Shown here: positions 23,835 through 36,953 of the stretch, in pieces
Numbering within the stretch: the stretch's first letter is position 1
How the letters are laid out: each line of letters begins with the position of its first letter
Assembly: GCF_000003605.2 (NCBI RefSeq)
Contig: NW_003128734.1
Location: 1-44,844 of the forward strand
Direction of reading: 5' to 3'
Length of the DNA stretch: 44,844 nt
Origin: Saccoglossus kowalevskii
Taxonomy: Eukaryota > Hemichordata > Enteropneusta > Harrimaniidae
Made by a program: the position numbers and the translations under genes
The notes under the pieces: generated by a model
What the model saw: only the letters and a program-made list of their open reading frames with translations
The model's database searches: none
What the model was told of the DNA's origin: nothing

Positions 23835-24561
23835 CTACGTCCTTCGAGGGCCACTACGATATTCAAACGGCATTTTATGACATATTCAATCACTTTCGCA
23901 AACTTTTAGAAACTGGACTCGATACGTAAACAGAATAGTACATTTCCATGTAAATCTGCCAACTTTGCACAGCTTTTCACAACTTTGTAAGCACTTTGGT
24001 TATTCACTTTACGGGTGGGTAGTGGTACAATGTGCCAACATAAATAGCCTTTTAGTCTTTGCATAATTTGTTCTAAATTTAACTGCGGGGTTCTATTTGA
24101 AATGACTTAGGGGGAATATACACGCAAATCCACCAACTTTTCAATCACTGTCACATTTTTAGTATGTGTTTGTTCATTTTACGGTCGTCTCTTATGACAG
24201 TCTGCTAACATGGGTGGATTCAAATGGATTTTAGTCATTTTTCATACTTTATAACTGCATGGTTCGATATAACAACAACTTAGGTCAAATAAACAAACAA
24301 GTCAACCAACTTTGGAATCACTTTGAAGACCTTTGCACGCTATTTTAACAGCTTGAACCAAATAGGTGCAGACTGCAAAAACTCAAAAAAGTGTCACTCG
24401 CCGGTTTTCGCAGATTGTCTCCCATGCAAGTACTAACCACAACCGATTAAACTTTACTTCCATTATCGGCCGATCACCTGACCACTCATCTACTAGTATC
24501 AAGGTCATTTAAAAATTATCGTAATTGGCAGCCATTTAATGTATGGAAATGTTTAAAAAAT
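23835..24561 (+). repeat. Satellite unit 34, 727 bp, L allele
   Basis: Several small indels lie between 23925 and 24150 (agaatagtac, gcacagctttt, gcataatttg). Ttattcactttacgg and agtctttgcat variants relate it to units 38 and 56. It has gtggattc. Confidence 0.94.
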
Positions 24562-25288
24562 CTACGTCCTTCGAGGGCCACTACGATATTCAAACGGCCT
24601 TTTATGACATATTCATTCACTTTCGCAAACGTTTAGTAACTGGACTCGATAACGTAACAGAATAGGTAACATTTCCATGTAAATCTGCCAACTTTGCACA
24701 AGCTTTTCACAACTTTGTAAGCACTTTGTTAATCACTTTGCGGTTGGGTAGTGGTACAATGTGCCAACATAAATAGCCTTTTTAGACTTTTACATAATTT
24801 TGTTCTAAATTTAACTGCGGGGTTCTATTTGAAATGACTTAGGGGGAATATACACGCAAATCCACCAACTTTTCAATCACTTGTCACATTTTTAGTATGT
24901 GTTTGTTCATTTTACGGTCGTCTCTTATGACAGTCTGCTAATATGGGAGGTTTCAAATGGATTTTAGTCATTTTTCATACTTTATAACTGCATTGTTCGA
25001 TATAACAACAACTTAGGTCAAATAAACAAACAAGTCAACCAACTTTGGAATCACTTTGAAGAACTTTGCACGCTATTTTAAAAGCTTGAACCAAATAGGT
25101 GCAGACTGCAAAAACTCAAAAAAGTGTCACTCGCCGGTTTTCTCAGATTGTCTCCCATGCAAGTACTAACCACGACCGATTAAACTTTACTTCCATTATC
25201 GGCCGATCACATGACAACTCATCTATCAGGGTCATTTAAATATTATCGTAATTGGCGGCCATTTAATGTATGGAAATGTTTAAAAAAT
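24562..25288 (+). repeat. Satellite unit 35, 727 bp, M allele
   Basis: It has cctttt with cgcaaacg and gataacg (mixed head), private ctaatatggg, and atgacaactcatc. Confidence 0.95.
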
Positions 25289-26012
25289 CTACGTCCTTCG
25301 AGGGCCACTACGATATTCAAACGGCATTTTATGACATATTTATTCACTTTCGCAAACGTTTAGTAACTGGACTCGATAAAGTAACAGAATAGGTAACATT
25401 TCCATGTAAATCTGCCAACTTTGCACAAGCTTTTCACAACTTTGTAAGCACTTTGTTAATCACTTTGCGGTTGGGTAGTGGTACAATGTGCCAACATAAA
25501 TAGCCTTTTTAGACTTTTACATAATTTTGTTCTAAATTTAACTGCGGGGTTCTATTTGAAATGACTTAGGGAGAATATACACGCAAATCCACCAACTTTT
25601 CAATCACTTGTCACATTTTTAGTATGTGTTTGTTCATTTTACGGTCGTCTCTTATGACAGTCTGCTAACATGGGAGGTTTCAAATGGATTTTAGTCATTT
25701 TTCATACTTTATAACTGCATTGTTCGATATAACAACTTAGGTCAAATAAACAAACAAGTCAACCAACTTTGGAATCACTTTGAAGAACTTTGCACGCTAT
25801 TTTAAAAGCTTGAACCAAATAGGTGCAGACTGCAAAAACTCAAAAAAGTGTCACTCGCCGGTTTTCTCAGATTGTCTCCCATGCAAGTACTAACCACGAC
25901 CGATTAAACTTTACTTCCATTATCGGCCGATCACCTGACAACTCATCTATCAGGGTCATTTAAATATTATCGTAATTGGCGGCCATTTAATGTATGGAAA
26001 TGTTTAAAAAAT
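25289..26012 (+). repeat. Satellite unit 36, 724 bp, M allele
   Basis: It shares agggagaat plus the 3-bp deletion atataacaacttagg with unit 21, giving the same 724-bp length. Confidence 0.95.
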
Positions 26013-26744
26013 CTACGTCCTTCGAGGGCCACTACGATATTCAAACGGCATTTTATGACATATTCATTCACTTTCGCAAACGTTTAGTAACTGGACTCGA
26101 TAAAGTAACAGAATAGGTAACATTTCCATGTAAATCTGCCAACTTTGCACAAGCTTTTCACAACTTTGTAAGCACTTTGTTAATCACTTTGCGGTTGGGT
26201 AGTGGTACAATGTGCCAACATAAATAGCCTTTTAGACTTTTACATAATTTCGTTCTAAATTTAACTGCGAGGTTCTATTTGAAATGACTTAGGGGGAATA
26301 TACACGCAAATCCACCAACTTTCCAATCACTTGTCACATTTTTAGTATGTGTTTGTTCATTTTACGGTCGTCTCTTATGACAGTCTGCTAACATGGGTGG
26401 ATTCAAATGGATTTTAGTCATTTTTCATACTTTATAACTGCATTGTTCGATATAACAACAACTTAGGTCAAATAAACAAACAAGTCAACCAACTTTGGAA
26501 TCACTTTGAAGACCTTTGCACGCTATTTTAAAAGCTTGAACCAAATAGGTGCAGACTGCAAAAACTCAAAAAAGTGTCACTCGCCGGTTTTCTCAGGTTG
26601 TCTGCCATGCAAGTACTAACCACGACCGATTAAACTTTACTTCCATTATCGGCCGATCACCTGACCACTCATCTACTAGTATCAGGGTCATTTAAAAATT
26701 ATCGTAATTGGCAGCCATTTAATGTATGGAAATGTTTAAAAAAT
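26013..26744 (+). repeat. Satellite unit 37, 732 bp, L allele
   Basis: It has one t fewer in gccttttaga, atttcgttc, gcgaggttc, tttccaatc, gtggattc with gcattgttcg, and tctgccatg. Confidence 0.95.
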
Positions 26745-27482
26745 CTACGTCCTTCGAGGGCCACTACGATATTCAAACGGCATTTTATGACATATTCATT
26801 CACTTTCGCAAAACTTTTTAGTAACTGGACTCGATAAAAGTAACAGAATAGGTAACATTTCCATGTAAAATCTGCCAAACTTTGCACAAGCTTTTCACAA
26901 CTTTGTAAGCACTTTGTTATTCACTTTACGGTTGGGTAGTAGGTACAATGTGCCAACATAAATAGCCTTTTAGTCTTTTGCATAATTTTGTTCTAAATTT
27001 AACTGCGGGGTTCTATTTGAAATGACTTAGGGGGAATATACACGCAAATCCACCAACTTTTCAATCACTTGTCACATTTTTAGTATGTGTTTGTTCATTT
27101 TACGGTCGTCTCTTATGACAGTCTGCTAACATGGGTGGATTCAAATGGATTTTAGTCATTTTTCATACTTTATAACTGCATGGTTCGATATAACAACAAC
27201 TTAGGTCAAATAAACAAACAAGTCAACCAACTTTGGAATCACTTTGAAGACCTTTGCACGCTATTTTAACAGCTTGAACCAAATAGGTGCAGACTGCAAA
27301 AACTCAAAAAAGTGTCACTCGCCGGTTTTCGCAGATTGTCTCCCATGCAAGTACTAACCACAACCGATTAAACTTTACTTCCATTATCGGCCGATCACCT
27401 GACCACTCATCTACTAGTATCAAGGTCATTTAAAAATTATCGTAATTGGCAGCCATTTAATGTATGGAAATGTTTAAAAAAT
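26745..27482 (+). repeat. Satellite unit 38, 738 bp, L allele
   Basis: Clustered insertions at 26808-26945 (net +5) on an L unit explain 738. It has ttattcactttacgg, agtcttttgcat and gtggattc as in unit 34. Confidence 0.95.
26808..26965. other. Patch of clustered single-base insertions, probably sequence error
   Basis: The changes are gcaaaacttttta, gataaaagtaac, gtaaaatctg, gccaaactttg and tagtaggtac, with one loss in ccttttagtc. Lengthened runs dominate, as in the 11518 patch. Confidence 0.6.
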
Positions 27483-28217
27483 CTACGTCCTTCGAGGGCC
27501 ACTACGATATTCAAACGGCCTTTTATGACATATTCATTCACTTTCGCGAACTTTTAGCAACTGGACTCGATAATGTAACAGAATAGGTTAACATTTCCAT
27601 GTAAATCTGACAACTTTGCACAAGCTTTTCACACCTTTGTAAGCACTTTGTTAATCACTTTGCGGTTGGGTAGTGGTACAATGTGCCCAACATAAATAGC
27701 TGTTTTAGACTTTTACATAATTTTGTTCTAAATTTAACTGCGGGGTTCTATTTGAAATGACTTAGGGGGAATATACACGCAAATCCACCAACTTTTCAAT
27801 CACTTGTCACATTTTTAGTATGTGTTTGTTCATTTTACGGCCGGCTCATATGACAGTCTGCTAACATGGGAGGTTTCAAAGGGATTTTATTCATTTTTCA
27901 TACTTTATAGCTGCATGGTTCGATATAACAACAACTTAGATCAAATAAACAAACAAGTCAACCAACTTTGGAATCACTTTGAAGACCTTTGCACGCTATT
28001 TTAACAGCTTGAACCAAATAGGTGCAGACTGCAAAAACTCAAAAAAGTGTCACTCGCCGGTTTTCGCAGATTGTCTCCCATGCAAGTACTAACCACAACC
28101 GTTTAAACTTTACTTCCATTATCGGCTGATCACCTGACCACTCATCTACTAGTATCAGGGTCATTTAAAAATTATCGTAATTTGCAGCCATTTAATGTAT
28201 GGAAATGTTTAAAAAAT
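27483..28217 (+). repeat. Satellite unit 39, 735 bp, L allele
   Basis: It has two single insertions (aggttaac, gtgcccaac), cacaccttt, ggccggctc with aagggattttat, cttagatc, accgtttaaac, ggctgatc and aatttgcagcc. Confidence 0.95.
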
Positions 28218-28943
28218 CTACGTCCTTCGAGGGCCACTACGATATTCAAACGGCATTTTATGACATATTTATTCACTTTCGCAAACGTTTAGTTACTGGA
28301 CTCGATAACGTAACAGAATAGGTAACATTTCCATGTAAATCTGCCAACTTTGCACAAGCTTTTCACAACTTTGTAAGCACTTTGTTAATCACTTTGCGGT
28401 TGGGTAGTGGTACAATGTGCCAACATAAATAGCCTTTTTAGACTTTTACATAATTTTGTTCTAAATTTAACTGCGGGGTTCTATATGAAATGACTTAGGG
28501 GGAATATACACGCAAATCCACCAACTTTTCAATCACTTGTCACATTTTAATATGTGTTTGTTCATTTTACGGCCAGCTCATATGACAGTCTGCTAACATG
28601 GGAGGTTTCAAAGGGATTTTATTCATTTTTCATACTTTATAGCTGCATGGTTCGATATAACAACAACTTAGGTCAAATAAACAAACAATTCAACCAACTT
28701 TGGAATCACTTTGAAGACCTTTGCACTCTATTTTAAAAGCTTGAACCAAATAGGTGCAGAGTGCAAAAACTCAAAAAAGTGTCACTCGCCGGTTTTCTCA
28801 GGTTGTCTCCCATGCAAGTACTAACCACGACCGATTAAACTTTACTTCCATTATAGTTCGATCACCTGACCACTCATCTATCAGGGTCATTTAAAAATTA
28901 TCGTATTTGGCGGCCATTAAATGTATGGAAATGTTTAAAAAAT
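28218..28943 (+). repeat. Satellite unit 40, 726 bp, M allele
   Basis: It has agttactgg, tatatgaaatg, cattttaatatg, ggccagctc, aagggattttat, acaattcaac as at the window start, and cagagtgc. Confidence 0.95.
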
Positions 28944-29676
28944 CTACGTCCTTCGAGGGCCACTACGATATTCAAACGGCCTTTTATGACATATTCATTC
29001 ACTTTCGCGAACTTTTAGCAACTGGACTCGATAATGTAACAGAATAGGTAACATTTCCATGTAAATCTGACAACTTTGCACAAGCTTTTCACAACTTTGT
29101 AAGCACTTTGTTAATCACTTTGCGGTTGGGTAGTGGTACAATGTGCCAACATAAATAGCTGTTTTAGACTTTTACAGAATTTTGTTCTAAATTTAACTGC
29201 GGGGTTCTATTTGAAATGACTTAGGGGGAATATACACGCAAATCCACCAACTTTTCAATCACTTGTCACATTTTTAGTATGTGTTTGTTCATTTTACGGT
29301 CGTCTCTTATGACAGTCTGCTAACATGGGAGGTTTCAAATGGATTTTAGTCATTTTTCATACTTTATAACTGCATTGTTCGATATAACAACAACTTAGGT
29401 CAAATAAACAAACAAGTCAACCAACTTTGGAATCACTTTGAAGAACTTTGCACGCTATTTTAAAAGCTTGAACCAAATAGGTGCAGACTGCAAAAACTCA
29501 AAAAAGTGTCACTCGCCAGTTTTCGCAGATTGTCTCCCATGCAAGTACTAACCACAACCGATTAAACTTTACTTCCATTATCGGCCGATCACCTGACCAC
29601 TCATCTACTGGTATCAGGGTGATTTAAAAATTATCGTAATTGGCAGCCATTTAATGTATGGAAATGTTTAAAAAAT
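28944..29676 (+). repeat. Satellite unit 41, 733 bp, L allele
   Basis: It has cctttt/cgcgaac, ttacagaatttt, aatggattttag and cgccagttttcgcag. The L insertion is mutated to tactggtatc, and gggtgattt follows. Confidence 0.95.
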
Positions 29677-30402
29677 CTACGTCCTTCGAGGGCCACTACG
29701 ATATTCAAACGGCATTTTATGACATATTTATTCACTTTCGCAAACGTTTAGTTACTGGACTCGATAACGTAACAGAATAGGTAACATTTCCATGTAAATC
29801 TGCCAACTTTGCACAAGCTTTTCACAACTTTGTAAGCACTTTGTTAATCACTTTGCGGTTGGGTAGTGGTACAATGTGCCAACATAAATAGCCTTTTTAG
29901 ACTTTTACATAATTTTGTTCTAAATTTAACTGCGGGGTTCTATATGAAATGACTTAGGGGGAATATACACGCAAATCCACCAACTTTTCAATCACTTGTC
30001 ACATTTTAGTATGTGTTTGTTCATTTTGCGGCCGGCTCATATGACAGTCTGCTAACATGGGAGGTTTCAAAGGGATTTTATTCATTTTTCATATTTTATA
30101 GCTGCATGGTTCGATATAACAACAACTTAGGTCAAATAAACAAACAAGTCAACCAACTTTGGAATCACTTTCAAGACCTTTGCACGCTATTTTAACAGCT
30201 TGAACCAAATAGGTGCAGACTGCAAAAACTCAAAAAAGTGTCACTCGCCGGTTTTCTCAGGTTGTCTCCCATGCAAGTACTAACCACGATCGATTAAACT
30301 TTACTTCCATTATCGTTCGATCACCTGACCACTCATCTATCAGGGTCATTTAAAATTTATCGTATTTGGCGGCCATTAAATATATGGAAATGTTTAAAAA
30401 AT
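29677..30402 (+). repeat. Satellite unit 42, 726 bp, M allele
   Basis: It has agttactgg, gataacg, ttttgcggccggctc and aagggattttat. Cacgatcgatt, aaatttatcg and aatatatgg are shared with the end of unit 56. Confidence 0.95.
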
Positions 30403-31127
30403 CTACGTCCTTCGAGGGCCACTACGATATTCAAACGGCATTTTATGACATATTCATTCACTTTCGCAAACTTTTAGCAACTGGACTCGATAATGTAACA
30501 GAATAGGTAACATTTCCATGTAAATCTGACAACTTTGCACAAGCTTTTCACAACTTTGTAAGCACTTTGTTAATCACTTAGCGGTTGGGTAGTTGTACAA
30601 TGTGCCAACATAAATAGCTGTTTTAGACTTTTACATAATTTTGTTCTAAATTTAACTGCGGGGTTCTATTTGAAATGACTTAGGGGGAATATACACGCAA
30701 ATCCACCAACTTTTCAATCACTTGTCACATTTTTAGTATGTGTTTGTTCATTTTACGGTCGTCTCTTATGACAGTCTGCTAACATGGGAGGTTTCAAATT
30801 GATTTTAGTCATTTTTCATACTTTATAACTGCATTGTTCGATATAACAACAACTTAGGTCAAATAAACAAACAAGTCAACCAACTTTGGAATCACTTTGA
30901 AGAACTTTGCACGCTATTTTAAAAGCTTGAACCAAATAGGTGCAGACTGCAAAAACTCAAAAAAGTGTCACTCGCCGGTTTTCTCAGATTGTCTCCCATG
31001 CAAGTACTAACCACGACCGATTAAACTTTACTTCCATTATCGGCCGATCACCTGACCACTCATCTATCAGTCATTTAAAAATTATCGTAATTGGCGGCCA
31101 TTTAATGTATGGAAATGTTTAAAAAAT
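30403..31127 (+). repeat. Satellite unit 43, 725 bp, S allele
   Basis: It has cggcatttt with cttttagcaac (mixed head), cttagcggttggg (mixed allele), and aaattgattttag as in unit 14. Confidence 0.95.
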
Positions 31128-31853
31128 CTACGTCCTTCGAGGGCCACTACTATATTCAAACGGCATTTTATGACATATTCATTCACTTTCGCAAACTTTT
31201 AGTAACTGGACTCGATAATGTAACAGAATAGGTAACATTTCCATGTAAATCTGACAACTTTGCACAAGCTTTTCACAACTTTGTAAGCACTTTGTTAATC
31301 ACTTTGCGCTTGGGTAGTTGTACAATGTGCCAACATAAATAGCTGTTTTAGACTTTTACATAATTTTGTTCTAAAATTAACTGCGAGGTTCTATTTGAAA
31401 TGACTTAGGGGAATATACACGCAAATCCACCAACTTTCCAATCACTTGTCACATTTTTAGTATGTGTTTGTTCATTTTACGGTCGTCTCTTATGACAGTC
31501 TGCTAACATGGGAGGTTTCAAATGGATTTTAGTCATTTTTCATACTTTATAACTGCATTGTTCGATATAACAACAACTTAGGTCAAATAAACAAACAAGT
31601 CAACCAACTTTGGAATCATTTTGAAGAACTTTGCACGCTATTTTAAAAGCTTGAACCAAATAGGTGCAGACTGCAAAAACTCAAAAAAGTGTCACTCGCC
31701 GGTTTTCTCAGATTGTCTCCCATGCAAGTACTAACCACGACCGATTAAACTTTACTTCCATTATCGGCCGATCACCTGACAACTCATCTATCAGGATCAT
31801 TTAAATATTATCGTATTTGGCGGCCATTTAATGTATGGAAATGTTTAAAAAAT
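31128..31853 (+). repeat. Satellite unit 44, 726 bp, M allele
   Basis: It has ctactatattc, ttgcgcttggg, aaaattaac, gcgaggttc, tttccaatc, atcattttg, and gacaactcatc with aggatc and tatttgg. Confidence 0.95.
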
Positions 31854-32580
31854 CTACGTCCTTCGAGGGCCACTACGATATTCAAACGGCATTTTATGAC
31901 ATATTTATTCACTTTCGCAAACGTTTAGTAACTGGACTCGATAAAGTAACAGAATAGGTAACATTTCCATGTAAATCTGCCAACTTTGCACAAGCTTTTC
32001 ACAACTTTGTAAGCACTTTGTTAATCACTTTGCGGTTGGGTAGTGGTACAATTTGCCAACATAAATAGCCTTTTTAGACTTTTACATAATTTTGTTCTAA
32101 ATTTAACTGCGGGGTTCTATTTGAAATGACTTAGGGAGAATATACACGCAAATCCACCAACTTTTCAATCACTTGTCACATTTTTAGTATGTGTTTGTTC
32201 ATTTTACGGTCGTCTCTTATGACAGTCTGCTAACATGGGAGGTTTCAAATGGATTTGAGTCATTTTTCATACTTTATAACTGCATTGTTCGATATAACAA
32301 CAACTTAGGTCAAATAAACAAACAAGTCAACCAACTTTGGAATCACTTTGAAGAACTTTGCACGCTATTTTAAAAGCTTGAACCAAATAGGTGCAGACTG
32401 CAAAAACTCAAAAAAGTGTCACTCGCCGGTTTTCTCAGATTGTCTCCCATGCAAGTACTAACCACGACCGATTAAACTTTACTTCCATTATCGGCCGATC
32501 ACCTGACAACTCATCTATCAGGGTCATTTAAATATTATCGTAATTGGCGGCCATTTAATGTATGGAAATGTTTAAAAAAT
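31854..32580 (+). repeat. Satellite unit 45, 727 bp, M allele
   Basis: It has cggcatttt/gataaag, acaatttgcc, gccttttta, agggagaat without the 3-bp deletion of units 21 and 36, and ggatttgag. Confidence 0.95.
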
Positions 32581-33309
32581 CTACGTCCTTCGAGGGCCAC
32601 TACGATATTCAAACGGCATTTTATGACATATTTATTCACTTTCGCAAACGTTTAGTAACTGGACTCGATAAGTAACAGATAGTAACATTTCCATGTAAAT
32701 CTGCCAACTTTGCACAAGCTTTTCACAACTTTGTAAGCACTTTGTTAATCACTTTGGCGGTTGGGTAGTGGTACAATGTGCCAACATAAATAGCTGTTTA
32801 GACTTTTACATAATTTTGTTCTAAATTTAACTGCGGGGTTCTATTGAAATGACTTAGGGGGAATATACACGCAAATCCACCAACTTTTCAATCACTTGTC
32901 ACATTTTTAGTATGTGTTTGTTCATTTTACGGTCGTCTCTTATGACAGTCTGCTAACATGGGAGGTTTCAAAGGGATTTTAGTCATTTTTCATACTTTAT
33001 AACTGCATTGTTCGATATAACAACAACTTAGGTCAAATAAACAAACAAGTCAACCAACTTTGGAATCACTTTGAAGAACTTTGCACGCTATTTTAAAAGC
33101 TTGAACCAAATAGGTGCAGACTGCAAAAACTCAAAAAAGTGTCACTCGCCGGTTTTCGCAGATTGTCTCCCATGCAAGTACTAACCACAACCGTTTAAAC
33201 TTTACTTCCATTATCGGCCGATCACCTGACCACTCATCTACTAGTATAAGGGTCATTTAAAAATTATCGTAATTGGCAGCCATTTAATGTATGAAAATGT
33301 TTAAAAAAT
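32581..33309 (+). repeat. Satellite unit 46, 729 bp, L allele, hybrid
   Basis: An indel patch at 32669-32846 (net -4) on an L unit gives 729. It joins ggtcgtctc to aagggattttag, a recombinant of two otherwise linked haplotypes. It has accgtttaaac and agtataaggg. Confidence 0.95.
32669..32846. other. Patch of clustered single-base indels, probably sequence error
   Basis: Gataagtaac, cagatagtaac, ctttggcgg, gctgtttaga and ctattgaaatg differ by one or two bases each from the consensus, net -4. Confidence 0.6.
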
Positions 33310-34040
33310 CTACGTCCTTCGAGGGCCACTACGATATTCAAACGGCATTTTATGACATATTTATTCACTTTCGCAAACGTTTAGTTACTTGACTCGATAA
33401 CGTAACAGAATAGGTAACATTTCCATGTAAATCTGCCAACTTTGCACAAGCTTTTCACAACTTTGTAAGCACTTTGTTAATCACTTTGCGGTTGGGTAGT
33501 GGTACAATGTGCCAACATAAATAGCCTTTTTAGACTTTTACATAATTTTGTTCTAAATTTAACTGCGGGGTTCTATATGAAATGACTTAGGGGGAATATA
33601 CACGCAAATCCACCAACTTTTCAATCACTTGTCACATTTTAGTATGTGTTTGTTCATTTTACGGCCGGCTCATATGACAGTCTGCTAACATGGGAGGTTT
33701 CAAAGGGATTTTATTCATTTTTCATACTTTATAGCTGCATGGTTCCATATAACAACAACTTAGGTCAAATAAACAAACAAGTCAACCAACTTTGGAATCA
33801 CTTTGAAGAACTTTGCACGCTATTTTAAAAGCTTGAACCAAATAGGTGCAGACTGCAAACCTCAAAAAAGTGTCACTCGCCGGTTTTCGCAGATTGTCTC
33901 CCATGCAAGTACTAACCACAACCGTTTAAACTTTACTTCCATTATCGGCCGATCACCTGACCACTCATCTACTAGTATCAGGGTCATTTAAAAATTATCG
34001 TAATTGGCAGCCATTTAATGTATGGAAATGTTTAAAAAAT
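33310..34040 (+). repeat. Satellite unit 47, 731 bp, L allele
   Basis: It has agttacttgac, shared only with unit 48, ggccggctc with aagggattttat, gttccatat, gcaaacctc and accgtttaaac. Confidence 0.95.
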
Positions 34041-34775
34041 CTACGTCCTTCGAGGGCCACTACGATATTCAAACGGCATTTAATGACATATTTATTCACT
34101 TTCGCAAACGTTTAGTTACTTGACTCGATAACGTAACAGAATAGGTAACATTTCCATGTAAATCTGCCAACTTTGCACAAGCTTTTCACAACTTTGTAAG
34201 CACTTTGTTAATCACTTTGCGGTTGGGTAGTGGTACAATGTGCCAACATAAATAGCCTTTTTAGACTTTTACAAAATTTTGTTCTAAATTTAACTGCGGG
34301 GTTCTATATGAAATGACTTAGGGGGAATATACACGCAAATCCACCAACTTTTCAATCACTTGTCACATTTTAGTATGTGTTTGTTCATTTTACGGCCGGC
34401 TCATATGACAGTCTGCTAACTTGGGAGGTTTCAAAGGGATTTTATTCATTTTTCATACTTTATAGCTGCATGGTTCGATATACAACAACTTAGGTCAAAT
34501 AAACAAACAAAGTCAACCAACTTTGGAATCAACTATGAAGAAACTATGCACGTTATTTTAAAAGCTGAAACCAAAATAGGTGCAAGACTGCAAAAACTTC
34601 AAAAAAAGTGTCACTCGCCGGTTTGTCAAGATTGTCTCCCATGCAAGTACTAAACCACGACCGAATAAACTTTACTTCCATTATCGGCCGATCACATGAC
34701 AAATCATATATCAGGGTCATTTAAATATTTATCGTAATTGGCGGCCATTTAATGTATGGAAAATGTTTAAAAAAT
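34041..34775 (+). repeat. Satellite unit 48, 735 bp, M allele
   Basis: It has agttacttgac as in unit 47 and catttaatgac as in unit 49, tacaaaatttt, and ctaacttggg. A dense patch of insertions and substitutions lies at 34481-34800. Confidence 0.95.
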
Positions 34776-34800
34776 CTACGTCCTTCGAGGGGCCACTACG
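34481..34800. other. Densest indel and substitution patch, probably low-quality consensus
   Basis: More than ten changes fall in about 320 bp: caaagtcaac, aactatgaagaaactatg, gctgaaacc, aaaataggtgcaagac, acttcaaaaaaagtg, gtttgtcaag, actaaaccacg, atatttatcg, ggaaaatg and gaggggcc. Most are extra single bases. Confidence 0.65.
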
Positions 34801-35503
34801 ATATTCAAACGGCATTTAATGACATATTTATTCACTTTCGCAAACGTTTAGTAACTGGACTCGATAAAGTAACAGAATAGGTAACATTTCCATGTAAATT
34901 TGCCAACTTTGCACAAGCTTTTCACAACTTTGTAAGCACTTTGTTAATCACTTTACGGTTGGGTAGTGGTACAATGTGCCAACATAAATAGCCTTTTTAG
35001 ACTTTTACATAATTTTGTTCTAAATTTAACTGCGGGGTTCTATTTGAAATGACTTAGGGGGAATATACACGCAAATCCACCAACTTTTCAATCACTTGTC
35101 ACATTTTTAGTATGTGTTTGTTCATTTTACGGTCGTCTCTTATGACAGTCTGCTAACATGGGAGGTTTCAAATGGATTTTAGTCATTTTTCATACTTTAT
35201 AACTGCATTGTTCGATATAACAACAACTTAGGTCAAATAAACAAACAAGTCAACCAACTTTGGAATCACTTTGAAGAACTTTGCACGCTATTTTAACAGC
35301 TTGAACCAAATAGGTGCAGACTGCAAAAACTCAAAAAAGTGTCACTCGCCGGTTTTCTCAGATTGTCTCCCATGCAAGTACTAACCACGACCGATTAAAC
35401 TTTACTTCCATTATCGGCCGATCACCTGACAACTCATCTATCAGGGTCATTTAAATATTATCGTAATTGGCGGCCATTTAATGTATGGAAATGTTTAAAA
35501 AAT
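34776..35503 (+). repeat. Satellite unit 49, 728 bp, M allele
   Basis: It has gaggggccac, catttaatgac, gataaag, aaatttgcc, ttacggttggg, aatggattttag, and gacaactcatc. Confidence 0.95.
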
Positions 35504-36227
35504 CTACGTCCTTCGAGGGCCACTACGATATTCAAACGGCATTTTATGACATATTTATTCACTTTCGCAAACGTTTAGTAACTGGACTCGATAAAGTAAC
35601 AGAATAGGTAACATTTCCATGTAAATCTGACAACTTTGCACAAGCTTTTCACAACTTTGTAAGCACTTTGTTAATCACTTAGCGCTTGGGTAGTTGTACA
35701 ATGTGCCAACATAAATAGCTGTTTTAGACTTTTACATAATTTTGTTCTAAATTTAACTGCGAGGTTCTATTTGAAATGACTTAGGGGAATATACACGCAA
35801 ATCCACCAACTTTCCAATCACTTGTCACTTTTTTAGTATGTGTTTGTTCATTTTACGGTCGTCTCTTATGACAGTCTGCTAACATGGGAGGTTTCAAATG
35901 GATTTGAGTCATTTTTCATACTTTATAACTGCATTGTTCGATATAACAACAACTTAGGTCAAATAAACAAACAAGTCAACCAACTTTGGAATCACTTTGA
36001 AGAACTTTGCACGCTATTTTAAAAGCTTGAACCAAATAGGTGCAGACTGCAAAAACTCAAAAAAGTGTCACTCGCCGGTTTTCTCAGATTGTCTCCCATG
36101 CAAGTACTAACTACGACCGATTAAACTTTACTTCCATTATCGGCCGATCACCTGACCACTCATCTATCAGTCATTTAAAAATTATCGTAATTGGCGGCCA
36201 TTTAATGTATGGAAATGTTTAAAAAAT
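35504..36227 (+). repeat. Satellite unit 50, 724 bp, S allele
   Basis: It has gcgcttggg, gcgaggttc, tttccaatc, cactttttt (as in unit 13), ggatttgag and ctaactacg. S plus one lost g gives 724. Confidence 0.95.
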
Positions 36228-36953
36228 CTACGTCCTTCGAGGGCCACTACGATATTCAAACGGCATTTTATGACATATTTATTCACTTTCGCAAACGTTT
36301 AGTAACTGGACTCGATAAAGTAACAGAATAGGTAACATTTCCATGTAAATCTGCCAACTTTGCACAAGCTTTTCACAACTTTGTAAGCACTTTGTTAATC
36401 ACTTTGCGGTTGGGTAGTTGTACAATGTGCCAACATAAATAGCTGTTTTAGACTTTTACATAATTTTGTTTTAAATTTAACTGCGGGGTTCTATTTGAAA
36501 TGACTTAGGGGGAATATACACGCAAATCCACCAACTTTTCAATCACTTGTCACATTTTAGTATGTGTTTGTTCATTTTACGGCCGGCTCATATGACAGTC
36601 TGCTAACATGGGAGGTTTCAAAGGGATTTTATTCATTTTTCATACTTTATAACTGCATTGTTCGATATAACAACAACTTAGGTCAAATAAACAAACAAGT
36701 CAACCAACTTTGGAATCACTTTCAAGACCTTTGCACGCTATTTTAACAGCTTGAACCAAATAGGTGCAGACTGCAAAAACTCAAAAAAGTGTCACTCGCC
36801 GGTTTTCTCAGGTTGTCTCCCACACAAGTACTAACCACGACCGATTAAACTTTACTTCCATTATCGGTCGATCACCTGACCACTCATCTATCAGGGTCAT
36901 TTAAAAATTATCGTATTTGGCGGCCATTAAATGTATGGAAATGTTTTAAAAAT
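36228..36953 (+). repeat. Satellite unit 51, 726 bp, M allele
   Basis: It has gcggttgggtagttg (mixed allele), tgttttaaattt, ggccggctc with aagggattttat, cccacacaag, and ttttaaaaatc before the next unit. Confidence 0.95.

Noticed and set aside
26699-26887. 62-codon minus-strand frame
   Set aside because: It lies across the insertion patch at 26808-26965 and has no counterpart in clean units.
33803-33991. 62-codon frame in unit 47
   Set aside because: It depends on a private local deletion (gcaaacctc) and is absent from sibling units.
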